From contig JAHJUV010000037.1 of assembly GCA_018828825.1 (NCBI GenBank), positions 1 through 20,732 on the forward strand: a stretch of 20,732 nucleotides of DNA, written 5' to 3'. The notes beneath the pieces are model-generated. The model made no database searches and was not told the DNA's origin. It was given only the letters and a program-made list of their open reading frames with translations. Below, one piece after another: positions 1 through 5,897 of the stretch (its first letter is position 1; the number at the start of each line of letters is the position of its first letter). The stretch is from Planctomycetota bacterium (lineage in GTDB: Bacteria; Planctomycetota; Phycisphaerae; Sedimentisphaerales; UBA12454). Both the position numbers and the translations under genes were made by a program.

Positions 1-61
1 GATATAATAACTCCCGTATGTATAAATATAAAATGCTCTTTTGAAATTTGTGTATCCTTTC

Positions 62-413
62 GGGGGCGAAAGGCTTCGACCGGACGGGTAGATGAGTAAA
101 CAGCATGTCCAGGATGTCGGTTGGCCTGGCTAATCATCCGGCACAAATTTAATTGGCAACTACCAATTAAGTATGGCTGCCTAATTTAGGCGGTCCGTCC
201 TGCGGGATTGCTCCCGCCAGTTTCGCAAGGGCGCCAAAATGCGGGACAGCTCTGCAAGGCCGTTCGTCCGAGCAGAGTTAAAAAACTACGAACTGGCTGA
301 GCCGTAAGCCTGTTATTCGGCGGCCGGTGCGGCGAGAACCAAATGAATAACTAAGCATGTAGAAGTTTACTTTGAAACGTTTCGGGACGCGGGTTCGAAT
401 CCCGCCGCCTCCA
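62..413 (+). ncRNA. ssrA: tmRNA (transfer-messenger RNA)
   Basis: Rescues stalled ribosomes together with SmpB by acting first as alanyl-tRNA and then as mRNA for a degradation tag. The 5' end GGGGGCGAAAGGCUUCGACC is the canonical tmRNA start. Its first seven bases pair with CGCCUCC (406-412, one G-U pair), leaving A413 as discriminator; the CCA end is not encoded. The T arm is GCGGG-TTCGAAT-CCCGC at 389-405. A first pseudoknot can form from CCAGG/CCTGG (109-113, 125-129) with GGATG/CATCC (112-116, 135-139). The tag frame ends at TAA 182-184. From its spacing to the pseudoknot, the likely resume codon is GGC 155-157, giving (A)GNYQLSMAA, with the hydrophobic -AA end that proteases such as ClpXP recognise. 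The resume codon is inferred, and the frame stays open further upstream. The length of 352 nt is normal. Confidence 0.96.
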
Positions 414-447
414 GTCTTCGTTCAGAGCAAAAGCGATGAATGAAGAC
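414..447 (+). repeat. Imperfect inverted repeat just after tmRNA
   Basis: GTCTTCGTTCA (414-424) pairs with TGAATGAAGAC (437-447) with one G-U pair. It begins at the base after the tmRNA 3' end. No T-run follows, so it is not a classical terminator, but it could set the tmRNA precursor 3' end. Confidence 0.45.
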
Positions 448-527
448 TGTCACGACGCAGCTTTAGCGAAGGCGGACTTATTTTTCTATAGTTTTACAGG
501 CTCTGAACTACGACTCGGCAGGCCAGT

Positions 528-773
528 ATGAAATTTCATTATGTCTATATACTACAATCCGAAAGCAACTCGGGAAGATTTTACATTGGATATACCGACG
601 ACTTGCAAAGCCGCTTAAAGTCTCACAATCGAAAGAAATGTAAACACACTTCAAAATACATTCCGTGGAAAATCAAAACAGCCGTTGCTTTTACAGATGA
701 AGAAAAAGCAATGGATTTTGAAAAATATCTCAAAACAGCTTCCGGTAGAGCATTCACCATGAAACGATTGTAG
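528..773 (+). CDS. GIY-YIG nuclease domain protein
   Basis: An 81-residue single-domain GIY-YIG endonuclease of the small UvrC-N/UPF0213-like kind. The N-terminal strand YVYIL (residues 5-9), then FYIGYTDDLQSRL (18-30), match the GIY...YIG core with its conserved Arg, and the following SHN and late Glu-Lys segment also fit. Family members are stand-alone, short (80-100 residues) and of uncertain biological role; proposed roles include DNA repair and mobility. No good Shine-Dalgarno sequence is seen before the ATG, although this is the only sensible start for the domain. It sits 114 bases after tmRNA, a common insertion neighbourhood for foreign DNA. The domain call is firm; the function is not. 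Confidence 0.85.
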   Translation: MKFHYVYILQSESNSGRFYIGYTDDLQSRLKSHNRKKCKHTSKYIPWKIKTAVAFTDEEKAMDFEKYLKTASGRAFTMKRL

Positions 774-968
774 AATGGTTTTTTTGAAAAATGATTCGCC
801 AAATAATCGGCGCAATCTGCGATTAATTTCACGTCCTTTTTTGTCCACATAAGCAAAAAAGCCGCGATGAAGTATTTTGAGACCATCCGTCTTCACTTTG
901 TTTCGACGCGACAGGCAGGGTAAACTCCGGAGAAAACCAGTTTTTTTATTAAAAAATGGGTATTTTTG
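774..968. other. Non-coding stretch after the GIY-YIG gene
   Basis: No convincing gene is seen. The minus strand is open but encodes nothing recognisable. Small dyads are present, for example GATTCGCC (791-798) with GGCGCAATC (810-818). The stretch may belong to the same acquired unit as the GIY-YIG gene; that is inference. Confidence 0.4.
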
Positions 969-997
969 TTGATTTTTTGTTGTAAATATGGTATAAT
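969..997 (+). promoter_or_regulatory. Sigma-70-type promoter for the HNH-AP2 leader
   Basis: A -35 box TTGATT (969-974) and a perfect -10 box TATAAT (992-997) are separated by 17 bases. Transcription would start near 1004, inside the first arm of the inverted repeat that follows, giving a leader of about 230 nt before the HNH-AP2 start codon. Confidence 0.7.
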
Positions 998-1001
998 ATG
1001 G

Positions 1002-1047
1002 CCATAGTTAGACAAAAAACTAATAAAATTAAGTGTCTAAACTATGG
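1002..1047 (+). repeat. 13-bp inverted repeat in the leader
   Basis: CCATAGTTAGACA (1002-1014) is complementary to TGTCTAAACTATGG (1034-1047), with one bulged T in the second arm. The loop is 19 nt and AT-rich. It starts about five bases after the -10 box, so it is either the 5' hairpin of the transcript or an operator-like dyad overlapping the start site. Confidence 0.7.
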
Positions 1048-1116
1048 AAATCCGAAATTCTAATATCTAAATCCGAAACAATATCGAATTATCAAAATTC
1101 AAAATAACTAAACGAA

Positions 1117-1138
1117 CCCTGCCAATGTGTTGGCAGGG
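1117..1138 (+). repeat. Perfect 9-bp hairpin in the leader
   Basis: CCCTGCCAA (1117-1125), loop TGTG, TTGGCAGGG (1130-1138). It is GC-rich and very stable as RNA, but no T-run follows, so it is not an intrinsic terminator. It is the second strong stem in the leader of the HNH-AP2 gene. Confidence 0.75.
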
Positions 1139-1189
1139 CTAACCGAGGTTTATATGTCCCCCCGGCACCCCGATGAGATAAAGCTGTAA

Positions 1190-1217
1190 TTTTTAATTTT
1201 TAGTTTTTAATTTTTAG
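1190..1217 (+). repeat. 14-bp tandem duplication before the HNH-AP2 gene
   Basis: Two perfect copies of TTTTTAATTTTTAG (1190-1203, 1204-1217) lie directly before the TTGAGGAG segment that carries the ribosome binding site of the HNH-AP2 gene. Confidence 0.85.
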
Positions 1218-1235
1218 TTGAGGAGTTCAAATCCT

Positions 1236-1799
1236 ATGCAAAAAAACTATCTGCCAATCTATTATCCGGATTTTATTGCTGACATCTGCATCCGGTTTGT
1301 GCTGCGCTGCAAAGAGATAAAACATAACTGCAAATTAAAGGCTGTTAAACTGGCCAAAGGAAAATACGCCATTGTCAGCGCGGAAGATTACGAAACTCTC
1401 AATCGCCACAAATGGAGCATCAAAATCGCCGGCCGAAATTCATACGCGGTCAGGAAAGAGAACGGAAAAAGCGTTTATATGCACAATCAGATTCTGTCGC
1501 CGCCGGCGGGCTTTCTCGTCGACCACGAAAACCGCGACGGCCTTGATAACAGCCGAGGCAATCTGAGGCTGGCAACAGTGTCGGAAAATAACACCAATCG
1601 AGGGAAAAAACAGGGGTGCAGCTCAAAATATAAAGGGGTTTGCTATCGTAAAAGTAAAAGAAAATGGGAGGCGGATATAAGCTATGAGGGAAAAGACAAG
1701 TATTTGGGACTTTTCGAGAACGAAGAAGATGCGGCGAAGGCTTACGATGAGGCGGCGAAAGAATATTACGGTGAATTTGCGGTGCTGAATTTTGGATAG
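1236..1799 (+). CDS. HNH endonuclease with AP2 DNA-binding domain
   Basis: A 187-residue homing-type nuclease. Residues 38-125 hold an HNH_3-like domain: HNQIL (83-87), VDHENRDGLDNSRGNLR (95-111) with the central Asp-His and downstream Asn, then ATVSENNTNR (113-122). Residues 130-185 form an AP2 domain (KYKGVCYRKSKRKWEADI, then YLGLFENEEDAAKAYDEAA) that binds DNA. Such HNH-AP2 proteins are usually selfish mobile genes found in many copies. The frame is open from TTG 1218, but ATG 1236 is preferred because GAGGAG (1220-1225) stands 10 bases ahead of it. It has its own promoter and structured leader, and is flanked by AT-rich repeats. The nuclease call is firm; mobility of this copy is inferred. 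Confidence 0.88.
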   Translation: MQKNYLPIYYPDFIADICIRFVLRCKEIKHNCKLKAVKLAKGKYAIVSAEDYETLNRHKWSIKIAGRNSYAVRKENGKSVYMHNQILSPPAGFLVDHENRDGLDNSRGNLRLATVSENNTNRGKKQGCSSKYKGVCYRKSKRKWEADISYEGKDKYLGLFENEEDAAKAYDEAAKEYYGEFAVLNFG

Positions 1800-1806
1800 C
1801 CACTAA

Positions 1807-1854
1807 GGGGCAAAGGGGCAAAGGGGCAAAGGGGCAAAGGGACAAAGGGACAAA
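1807..1854 (+). repeat. Octamer tandem repeat GGGRCAAA x6
   Basis: Four copies of GGGGCAAA (1807-1838) are followed by two of GGGACAAA (1839-1854) and a partial seventh, starting eight bases after the HNH-AP2 stop codon. It looks like a slippage-prone microsatellite. Confidence 0.95.
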
Positions 1855-1859
1855 GGGAA

Positions 1860-2198
1860 TAAATCCTAAATCCTAAACAAATCCGAATTGCCAAAATTCG
1901 AATGTTCAAAACTATTAACTGCAGATCCGCCATTCCGCCAGAGGCGGATAAAAGGCGGACAAGTTTGGCGGATACCTATGGCATAAATTGAAGGGAGTTA
2001 TAATGTTTTTGCCTTTTGGTGAAAACGGCCGTGTTGAAATTCGGGTAGGGAAAAATTAAGCATATTGCTTATCTTAATCAGATTCTGCCTGTCTGTCATT
2101 AATTTTGGTTAGCCTCGGACGGGGAAGGGTCGGGGCCTTGCATCCATCCCTAAATTACTTACTCAAAGGGGGGAAGGGGGGATATTATTTGCAGTGAT
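1860..2198. other. Repeat-rich non-coding stretch
   Basis: No supported gene. From 1860 to 1915 there is an AT-rich segment whose words (CAAATCCGAATT, CAAAATTC) echo those at 1062-1108 on the other side of the HNH-AP2 gene. At 1925-1975 the word CCGCC and its complement recur (ATCCGCC, GGCGGAT, GGCGG), forming short overlapping hairpins. An 18-codon frame at 2003-2059 has a good ribosome binding site (AAGGGAG) but no recognisable product. Confidence 0.5.
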
Positions 2199-2234
2199 AA
2201 AAAAATGGAGGACATATATAGATAAATGCCCTCC
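2199..2234 (-). terminator. Rho-independent terminator for the minus-strand cassette
   Basis: On the minus strand GGAGGGCAT (2234-2226) pairs with ATGTCCTCC (2215-2207; one G-U pair) around a 10-nt AT loop and is followed by A and seven T. It lies about 210 bases beyond the stop of the membrane-protein gene that ends at 2446, and most simply ends that transcript. Confidence 0.75.
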
Positions 2235-2445
2235 TCTGGTAATTCTTAGCGCCCTTTAATATGATGCGCCACCCTGATAGACCCAACCGTACCTCCTACT
2301 CCGGTAATCTAAAAAACAATACTATCATTTTATGAGTGGATTGTCAAGGGTTTTTGAGTGGCTGTACTAACCCAAAACTCCACGATAAAAGGGGGATGAT
2401 ATTTGTAAAATTTATCGGGTAAAGAAAGGGAGTTCTTGTAAACTT
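2235..2445 (-). other. Long 3' untranslated stretch
   Basis: Between the minus-strand stop codon at 2446 and the terminator there are about 210 bases with no recognisable gene. A weak dyad, CGATAAA/TTTATCG, lies within 2382-2420. It could be an untranslated tail or encode a small RNA; nothing distinguishes these. Confidence 0.35.
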
Positions 2446-2826
2446 TTAGCCTTCTACTTTTGGTTGTCTTCTTATCTTATGGATCGACCAATAGTTTATG
2501 ATTAACAATAATGCAGCGATCGCAGATGCCGCCAATGCTGCAACAAGAAATGCGTTTGCATAGGCATGGAGTTCCGCATAAGTTGAGGTTGTCTTCGGAT
2601 CCAGCGTTTTGATTGTTAAAAATGAAGAAAGATAAGCACCCCATAAAATACTTGTAATTACCAGAAATAGATCAGATAATAGACCTTTACCCATGATGGC
2701 TTTAAGATTGTCTTCTGAAACTAAGTGATAAACTTCTTTATGGTGGCAGACTTCAGCTTCCAAAAAGGGCCCAAGGGCACCTGATGTCATATCTTTGACT
2801 ATTTTTGGAGTACCAGATTTTGCCAT
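2446..2826 (-). CDS. Small two-helix membrane protein, unknown family
   Basis: A 126-residue protein I do not recognise. Residues 1-48 are soluble, with a polar KSGTPKIVKDM start and a CHHKEVYH segment (27-34). Hydrophobic helices span about 50-71 and 90-113, joined by a short polar loop (72-88), and the tail KIRRQPKVEG is basic, which favours both ends in the cytoplasm. It is the second gene of a cassette: the stop codon of the first gene is three bases before this ATG, and its ribosome binding site (GGAG) lies inside the first gene. Two-helix proteins with a small soluble partner are a common layout for toxins or membrane effectors in accessory regions, but nothing here proves that role. 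It is more AT-rich than the housekeeping genes, which suggests transfer. Confidence 0.75.
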   Translation of the reverse strand: MAKSGTPKIVKDMTSGALGPFLEAEVCHHKEVYHLVSEDNLKAIMGKGLLSDLFLVITSILWGAYLSSFLTIKTLDPKTTSTYAELHAYANAFLVAALAASAIAALLLIINYWSIHKIRRQPKVEG

Positions 2827-2829
2827 TTT

Positions 2830-3207
2830 CTATTTTGGTCTCCGAGTTATTCGATTTACATCTAATTGGGCGCCTGTTTCATTCCATTCTTCGATACGGT
2901 TCTCGGCTTTTATAAGAATAATTCTATTCCCTTCCAAGGAAATATTAGTGCCACCAAAATGAACCCCCTCTACATTCTCACCGATCATATGTTGATTTAT
3001 ATTTTTAAGAGCTGCATTTATGGTAGGCTCGGGCTTCATATATGTGTCTTCATTTTTTACATCGGGTCCCAATACAAATTCAAATATAGCCCCTTGACCC
3101 TCAGTGGGAAATACTTTACAGGACACGCCAATCTCCGGCCTGAGGTAAGGTGACAGGAATTTTCGAAAACTATTTATATATATTTGGATAATTGTTTGAT
3201 CATTCAT
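2830..3207 (-). CDS. Small soluble protein, unknown family, first gene of the cassette
   Basis: A 125-residue soluble protein with no signal peptide or membrane helix and no family I recognise. It alternates predicted helices and strands: helix about 3-18, strands about 26-47 (GVSCKVFP, AIFEFVLGP), helix about 61-75, then strands NISLEGNRIILIKAENR (88-104) and a basic C-terminus. The start at 3207 is set by an excellent promoter only eight bases upstream, so the mRNA has essentially no leader and no ribosome binding site. It is tightly coupled to the two-helix membrane protein gene, so the two products probably work together. Coding is supported by length, promoter and coupling, not by homology. 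Confidence 0.75.
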   Translation of the reverse strand: MNDQTIIQIYINSFRKFLSPYLRPEIGVSCKVFPTEGQGAIFEFVLGPDVKNEDTYMKPEPTINAALKNINQHMIGENVEGVHFGGTNISLEGNRIILIKAENRIEEWNETGAQLDVNRITRRPK

Positions 3208-3215
3208 AACTACCC

Positions 3216-3244
3216 ATTCTATGCTAATCCAATCTGAATGTCAA
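3216..3244 (-). promoter_or_regulatory. Sigma-70 promoter, leaderless, for the two-gene cassette
   Basis: On the minus strand there is a perfect -35 TTGACA (3244-3239), a 17-base spacer and a -10 TAGAAT (3221-3216). Only eight bases separate the -10 box from ATG 3207, so the predicted start of transcription falls at or within about two bases of the start codon. Confidence 0.8.
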
Positions 3245-3321
3245 TTCTGTTCCGCAGATTCACCATTTAATTGTTTGTCGGGGATAAAATCTATATTATT
3301 TATTGACTTTGCGGATTTTTA

Positions 3322-4149
3322 TCAATCCTCTTTAGCCTTGGCGGTTGGTATTCCTCTTTCATCTAAGTATTTTGCAACGTAATTATACAACTCTGCCGTC
3401 TTAGCGGTCCAAATACTATTCAACTTATCGTTTTCCCCCTTGAATTTATTAGGATTGGTTCTTTGCAAATCTTTATTGTTTTCCTTGTAGCTTTTAAAAC
3501 TACTTCTTGCATTAATCATGGAATCCCACAAGCAAATAAATTTTTTGAACCTATTGATTATTTCTTTATATGCCTCTTTTTCTTTAAATTTTTCTATGTT
3601 AGGTGTATCATAATCATAAGTATTCTTTCGTAACAATTCTCCTATATCTTGTAAATTAAATATGATAAATCTAGACCAATTCTCGATAATGCGTTTCTTT
3701 GATTTAATATCCTCGATATCGAAAGGTTCTTTAGTTATTAGGTGCAAGGAACCAGTTGCTTCGTTAATTATTCTGAAGTAACTCTGGAATACTATAGGAT
3801 CAAAAACCATTAATTTGTGTAGAGAAGACCGCAATTCTTCAGAGTCTTTAAGCGCAGAACGGAATATGTCTTTTCCCTCTTCTGCGTTCACCATATTATT
3901 CTTTGCTAAATCTAAATTTATAACTACATTTATTGTGTAAAAAGACAATCCATAAGTAAATATATCGATATTGTTATCTAAATAACGGGTAATTACCTTT
4001 TGATAATTACTTTCTCTACGGTAATTATCATATTTGATATAGGTGAAAATACCTCCCACTACTATTGCTACCAATGTCAAAGATGGTATAGCTAGTTCTA
4101 TCCATTTTGCTATATTTAAATTTTCCATACAATCTCTTTCTTTAAACAT
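3322..4149 (-). CDS. Membrane-anchored helical protein, unknown function
   Basis: A 275-residue protein with one N-terminal membrane helix (about 19-38, PSLTLVAIVVGGIFTYI) followed by a long polar, mostly helical domain rich in Lys, Glu, Asn and Ile. The basic YDNYRRE after the helix suggests the large domain is cytoplasmic. No catalytic motif is visible and I do not recognise the family; it resembles anchored hypothetical proteins with one N-terminal helix found in accessory islands. ATG 4149 has AGGA six bases ahead; a second ATG at 4128 (MENLNIAK) with an AAAGAG sequence is also possible. It is AT-rich like the two-gene cassette downstream and lies on the same strand, separated by the cassette's own promoter. 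Confidence 0.75.
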   Translation of the reverse strand: MFKERDCMENLNIAKWIELAIPSLTLVAIVVGGIFTYIKYDNYRRESNYQKVITRYLDNNIDIFTYGLSFYTINVVINLDLAKNNMVNAEEGKDIFRSALKDSEELRSSLHKLMVFDPIVFQSYFRIINEATGSLHLITKEPFDIEDIKSKKRIIENWSRFIIFNLQDIGELLRKNTYDYDTPNIEKFKEKEAYKEIINRFKKFICLWDSMINARSSFKSYKENNKDLQRTNPNKFKGENDKLNSIWTAKTAELYNYVAKYLDERGIPTAKAKED

Positions 4150-4157
4150 ATATCATC

Positions 4158-4259
4158 CTAAACTCTATATCTTCCATTTTTATCTAATAGTACTTCTGTT
4201 GCTGTTTCCTCGCTGGTTGCCTGCTCTGGAAGAATTCTACTCTTTTTCTTCTTGAACAC
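4158..4259 (-). other. Possible 33-codon ORF or gene tail upstream of the anchored protein
   Basis: The minus strand reads KKKKSRILPEQATSEETA then TEVLLDKNGRYRV and stop, ending eight bases before ATG 4149. Composition looks protein-like. The only start in frame is GTG 4259, without a clear ribosome binding site. It may be the surviving C-terminus of a gene whose 5' part was lost at the low-complexity TTTTGAG repeat at 4271-4301, or a short peptide gene. Confidence 0.3.
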
Positions 4260-4261
4260 AA
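4234..4261 (-). promoter_or_regulatory. Candidate promoter for the anchored protein gene
   Basis: On the minus strand TTGTGT (4261-4256) and TAGAAT (4239-4234) are separated by 16 bases. This would give a leader of about 80 nt for the gene starting at 4149. The -35 box is weak. Confidence 0.35.
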
Positions 4262-4303
4262 CCTATTTTTAGTTTTGAGTTTTGAGTTCTTAGTTAGTAG
4301 ATT

Positions 4304-4332
4304 CCCATACAATCATGCTGGGTTCGTATGGG
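4304..4332. repeat. Inverted repeat CCCATAC / GTATGGG
   Basis: Perfect 7-bp arms at 4304-4310 and 4326-4332 with a 15-nt loop, lying just after a low-complexity TTTTGAG/TTCTTAG repeat (4271-4301). Nothing else is recognised in 4260-4429. Confidence 0.6.
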
Positions 4333-4442
4333 TCTGCGAGGTCCTTTGCCCCGGCAGTACACGGACGGCGAAGCCGCACTTGTCGCTTATTTAAGCAATA
4401 TCACAGGCTATTGATTATCACAATACGACATGGCATATTATG

Positions 4443-4471
4443 TTGACATGGCCCAAAAGGTATTGAATAAT
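4443..4471 (+). promoter_or_regulatory. Promoter for the clpP pair
   Basis: A perfect -35 TTGACA (4443-4448) and AATAAT (4466-4471) are separated by 17 bases. The start would be near 4478, about 110 bases before the first clpP ATG. Confidence 0.65.
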
Positions 4472-4530
4472 GCTGAAAAATCGATATTGCTAAAGGAAAG
4501 TTAAACCGGAAAATAGCCGATAAAGTAGTA

Positions 4531-4565
4531 GGCTTATACCCTATGAATAGTTATAAGCCGTTTTT
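4531..4565 (+). terminator. Terminator-like hairpin in the clpP leader
   Basis: GGCTTATA (4531-4538) pairs perfectly with TATAAGCC (4552-4559), with an inner CTAT/ATAG stem, followed by GTTTTT. It lies between the promoter and the clpP start, so it either ends an upstream transcript or attenuates clpP. The stem is AU-rich, so it would be a modest terminator. Confidence 0.5.
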
Positions 4566-4588
4566 AAAAAACGAGTTAAGGAAATAAA

Positions 4589-5236
4589 ATGATTATCGAA
4601 CCGAATAGAAATCTGATTAGGAATATCGAACCAAAGCTTCAGGTCCAGCAAAGTTATCAGCGTACGCGTGAGATGACTTTGGACGATATGTTATTGGAGA
4701 ACAGGATTATCTTTATGATTGGCGAGATATCGTATGGCTTGGCTGCGACTGTGATTATGAAGATGTTGTATCTCGACAATCAGAAGAAGGGTACTGAGAT
4801 TAGTTTGTATATTAATTCGCCGGGCGGCAGTGTAGATGACACGATGGCGATTTACGATACGATGTTATTTATCGGTTCGCCTGTGGCTACATATTGTATT
4901 GGCCGTGCCGAATCTGGCGGAGCCATTATCCTTGCCGCCGGCGCCAAAGGCCGCCGTCACGCTCTACCTCACGCCAAAGTCATGCTCCATCAGCCTTGGG
5001 GCGGGGTGACGGGACAGGCTGCGGATATTAAGATTCAGGCAGAAGAGATACTCAAGGCAAAGAAGACGATAAATGAGATACTGTCACAATTGACGGGACA
5101 GCCAATAGATAAAATTGCCGCTGGAACAGAACGCGACAGATATATGACAGCCGAAGAGGCGAAAGAGTACGGTCTAATCGACGAAGTTCTGCACGAACAC
5201 GAAGCGGAAAAAGAAAAAGGAAAAGGTAAAAAATGA
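4589..5236 (+). CDS. clpP: ATP-dependent Clp protease proteolytic subunit, first copy
   Basis: A 215-residue serine peptidase of family S14, the barrel-forming subunit that degrades proteins fed by ClpX or ClpA/C. The catalytic triad is kept: Ser109 in GRAESGGA, His134 in VMLHQPWGG and Asp183 in TERDRYMTAEEAKEYGLID. The oligomerisation and substrate-groove motif INSPGGSV is at 75-82. The Ser motif differs from the usual GQAASMGA: Glu108 and Gly110 flank the nucleophile. The N-terminus is about 15-20 residues longer than usual, and the tail EHEAEKEKGKGKK is highly charged. The ribosome binding site AAGGAA is five bases before the ATG. Its stop overlaps the start of the second clpP by four bases (ATGA), so the pair is co-translated and probably forms a mixed barrel. 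Confidence 0.95.
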   Translation: MIIEPNRNLIRNIEPKLQVQQSYQRTREMTLDDMLLENRIIFMIGEISYGLAATVIMKMLYLDNQKKGTEISLYINSPGGSVDDTMAIYDTMLFIGSPVATYCIGRAESGGAIILAAGAKGRRHALPHAKVMLHQPWGGVTGQAADIKIQAEEILKAKKTINEILSQLTGQPIDKIAAGTERDRYMTAEEAKEYGLIDEVLHEHEAEKEKGKGKK

Positions 5237-5865
5237 CACTAAATCAACATTTAGTACCGATAGTAATCGAAAAAAGCGGGCGCGGCGAACGGGCATACGA
5301 CATCTATTCAAGACTGCTGAAGGACAGAATAATCTTCCTCGGTGGTCAGGTCGATGACGATTCTGCAAACCTGGTTATCGCTCAAATGCTGTTTCTTAGC
5401 AACGAAGACTCCAAAAACGATATAAATTTCTACATTAATTCGCCGGGCGGAAGCGTTACATCAGGACTGGCAGTTTACGATACGATGAGATTTTTGCGTT
5501 GCCCGGTAGCAACATACTGCATAGGACAGGCGGCAAGTATGGGCGCAATACTGTTCACGGCAGGGGCAAAAGGAAAAAGATATATGCTCAATAACAGCCG
5601 AATCCTTCTGCACCAGCCGTTGATAAACGGCGTTCTCGAAGGGCCGGCGACAGACCTCGATATACAAGCCAAAGAAATTATCAAGATTCGCGGCAGAATC
5701 TATGATATACTTGCATACCATACGGGCAAATCGGTGGAAAAATTAGAAGCGGACTGCGACAGGAATCTGTGGCTCGAAGCAAAAGAGGCAATCGAATACG
5801 GCCTGGCCGATGAAATACTGCAAAAAGCACCCCAGCCGGTAGAAAGAGCCGACAAAGAAGAATAG
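5233..5865 (+). CDS. clpP: ATP-dependent Clp protease proteolytic subunit, second copy
   Basis: A 210-residue ClpP of standard form: INSPGGSV at 68-75, catalytic Ser102 in GQAASMGA, His127 in ILLHQPL and Asp176 in DCDRNLWLEAKEAIEYGLADEI. Unlike the first copy, its Ser motif is canonical. It starts inside the stop codon of the first copy (ATGA overlap). Tandem ClpP pairs in other bacteria can form hetero-tetradecamers in which each ring has a different paralogue; that arrangement is inferred here. The partner ATPase is not in the window. The C-terminal PQPVERADKEE is a short polar tail. Confidence 0.96.
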   Translation: MTLNQHLVPIVIEKSGRGERAYDIYSRLLKDRIIFLGGQVDDDSANLVIAQMLFLSNEDSKNDINFYINSPGGSVTSGLAVYDTMRFLRCPVATYCIGQAASMGAILFTAGAKGKRYMLNNSRILLHQPLINGVLEGPATDLDIQAKEIIKIRGRIYDILAYHTGKSVEKLEADCDRNLWLEAKEAIEYGLADEILQKAPQPVERADKEE

Positions 5866-5897
5866 AAGAAAAACTGTTAAGGATAGCAGGGGAAAAA

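Larger units (their letters stand above)
4430..4587 (+). pseudogene. Possible frameshifted remnant upstream of clpP
   Basis: ATG 4430 opens a 24-codon frame (MAYYVDMAQKVLNNAEKSIL...) ending at TAA 4504. A second frame, open from 4477, continues protein-like (KLNRKIADKVVGLYPMNSYK) to TAA 4585-4587, two bases before the clpP start. Joined by a frameshift near 4490 they would read as one small protein. I do not recognise it, and the promoter and hairpin below overlap it, so chance is possible. Confidence 0.25.

Noticed and set aside
623..896. Minus-strand open frames opposite the GIY-YIG gene
   Set aside because: They overlap a recognisable domain on the plus strand and encode nothing known.
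1002..1138. CRISPR-like or riboswitch-like structure
   Set aside because: No repeated spacer arrangement and no known aptamer signature; only two unrelated hairpins.
1157..1186. Hammerhead-like CCGATGAGA motif in the HNH-AP2 leader
   Set aside because: The core differs from CUGAUGA, and no GAAA segment with flanking stems follows.
2003..2059. 18-codon frame MFLPFGENGRVEIRVGKN with a good ribosome binding site
   Set aside because: Too short, with no recognisable family and no promoter; kept only as a note in the non-coding stretch.
2190..2310. Short minus-strand frame with TTG start after GGAGG (reads WRIILKGAKNYQRRAF)
   Set aside because: It runs through the terminator hairpin and has no recognisable product; chance is more likely.
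414..4588. Direct repeat of the tmRNA 3' end (att site)
   Set aside because: No second copy of the T-arm and acceptor sequence was found in the window.
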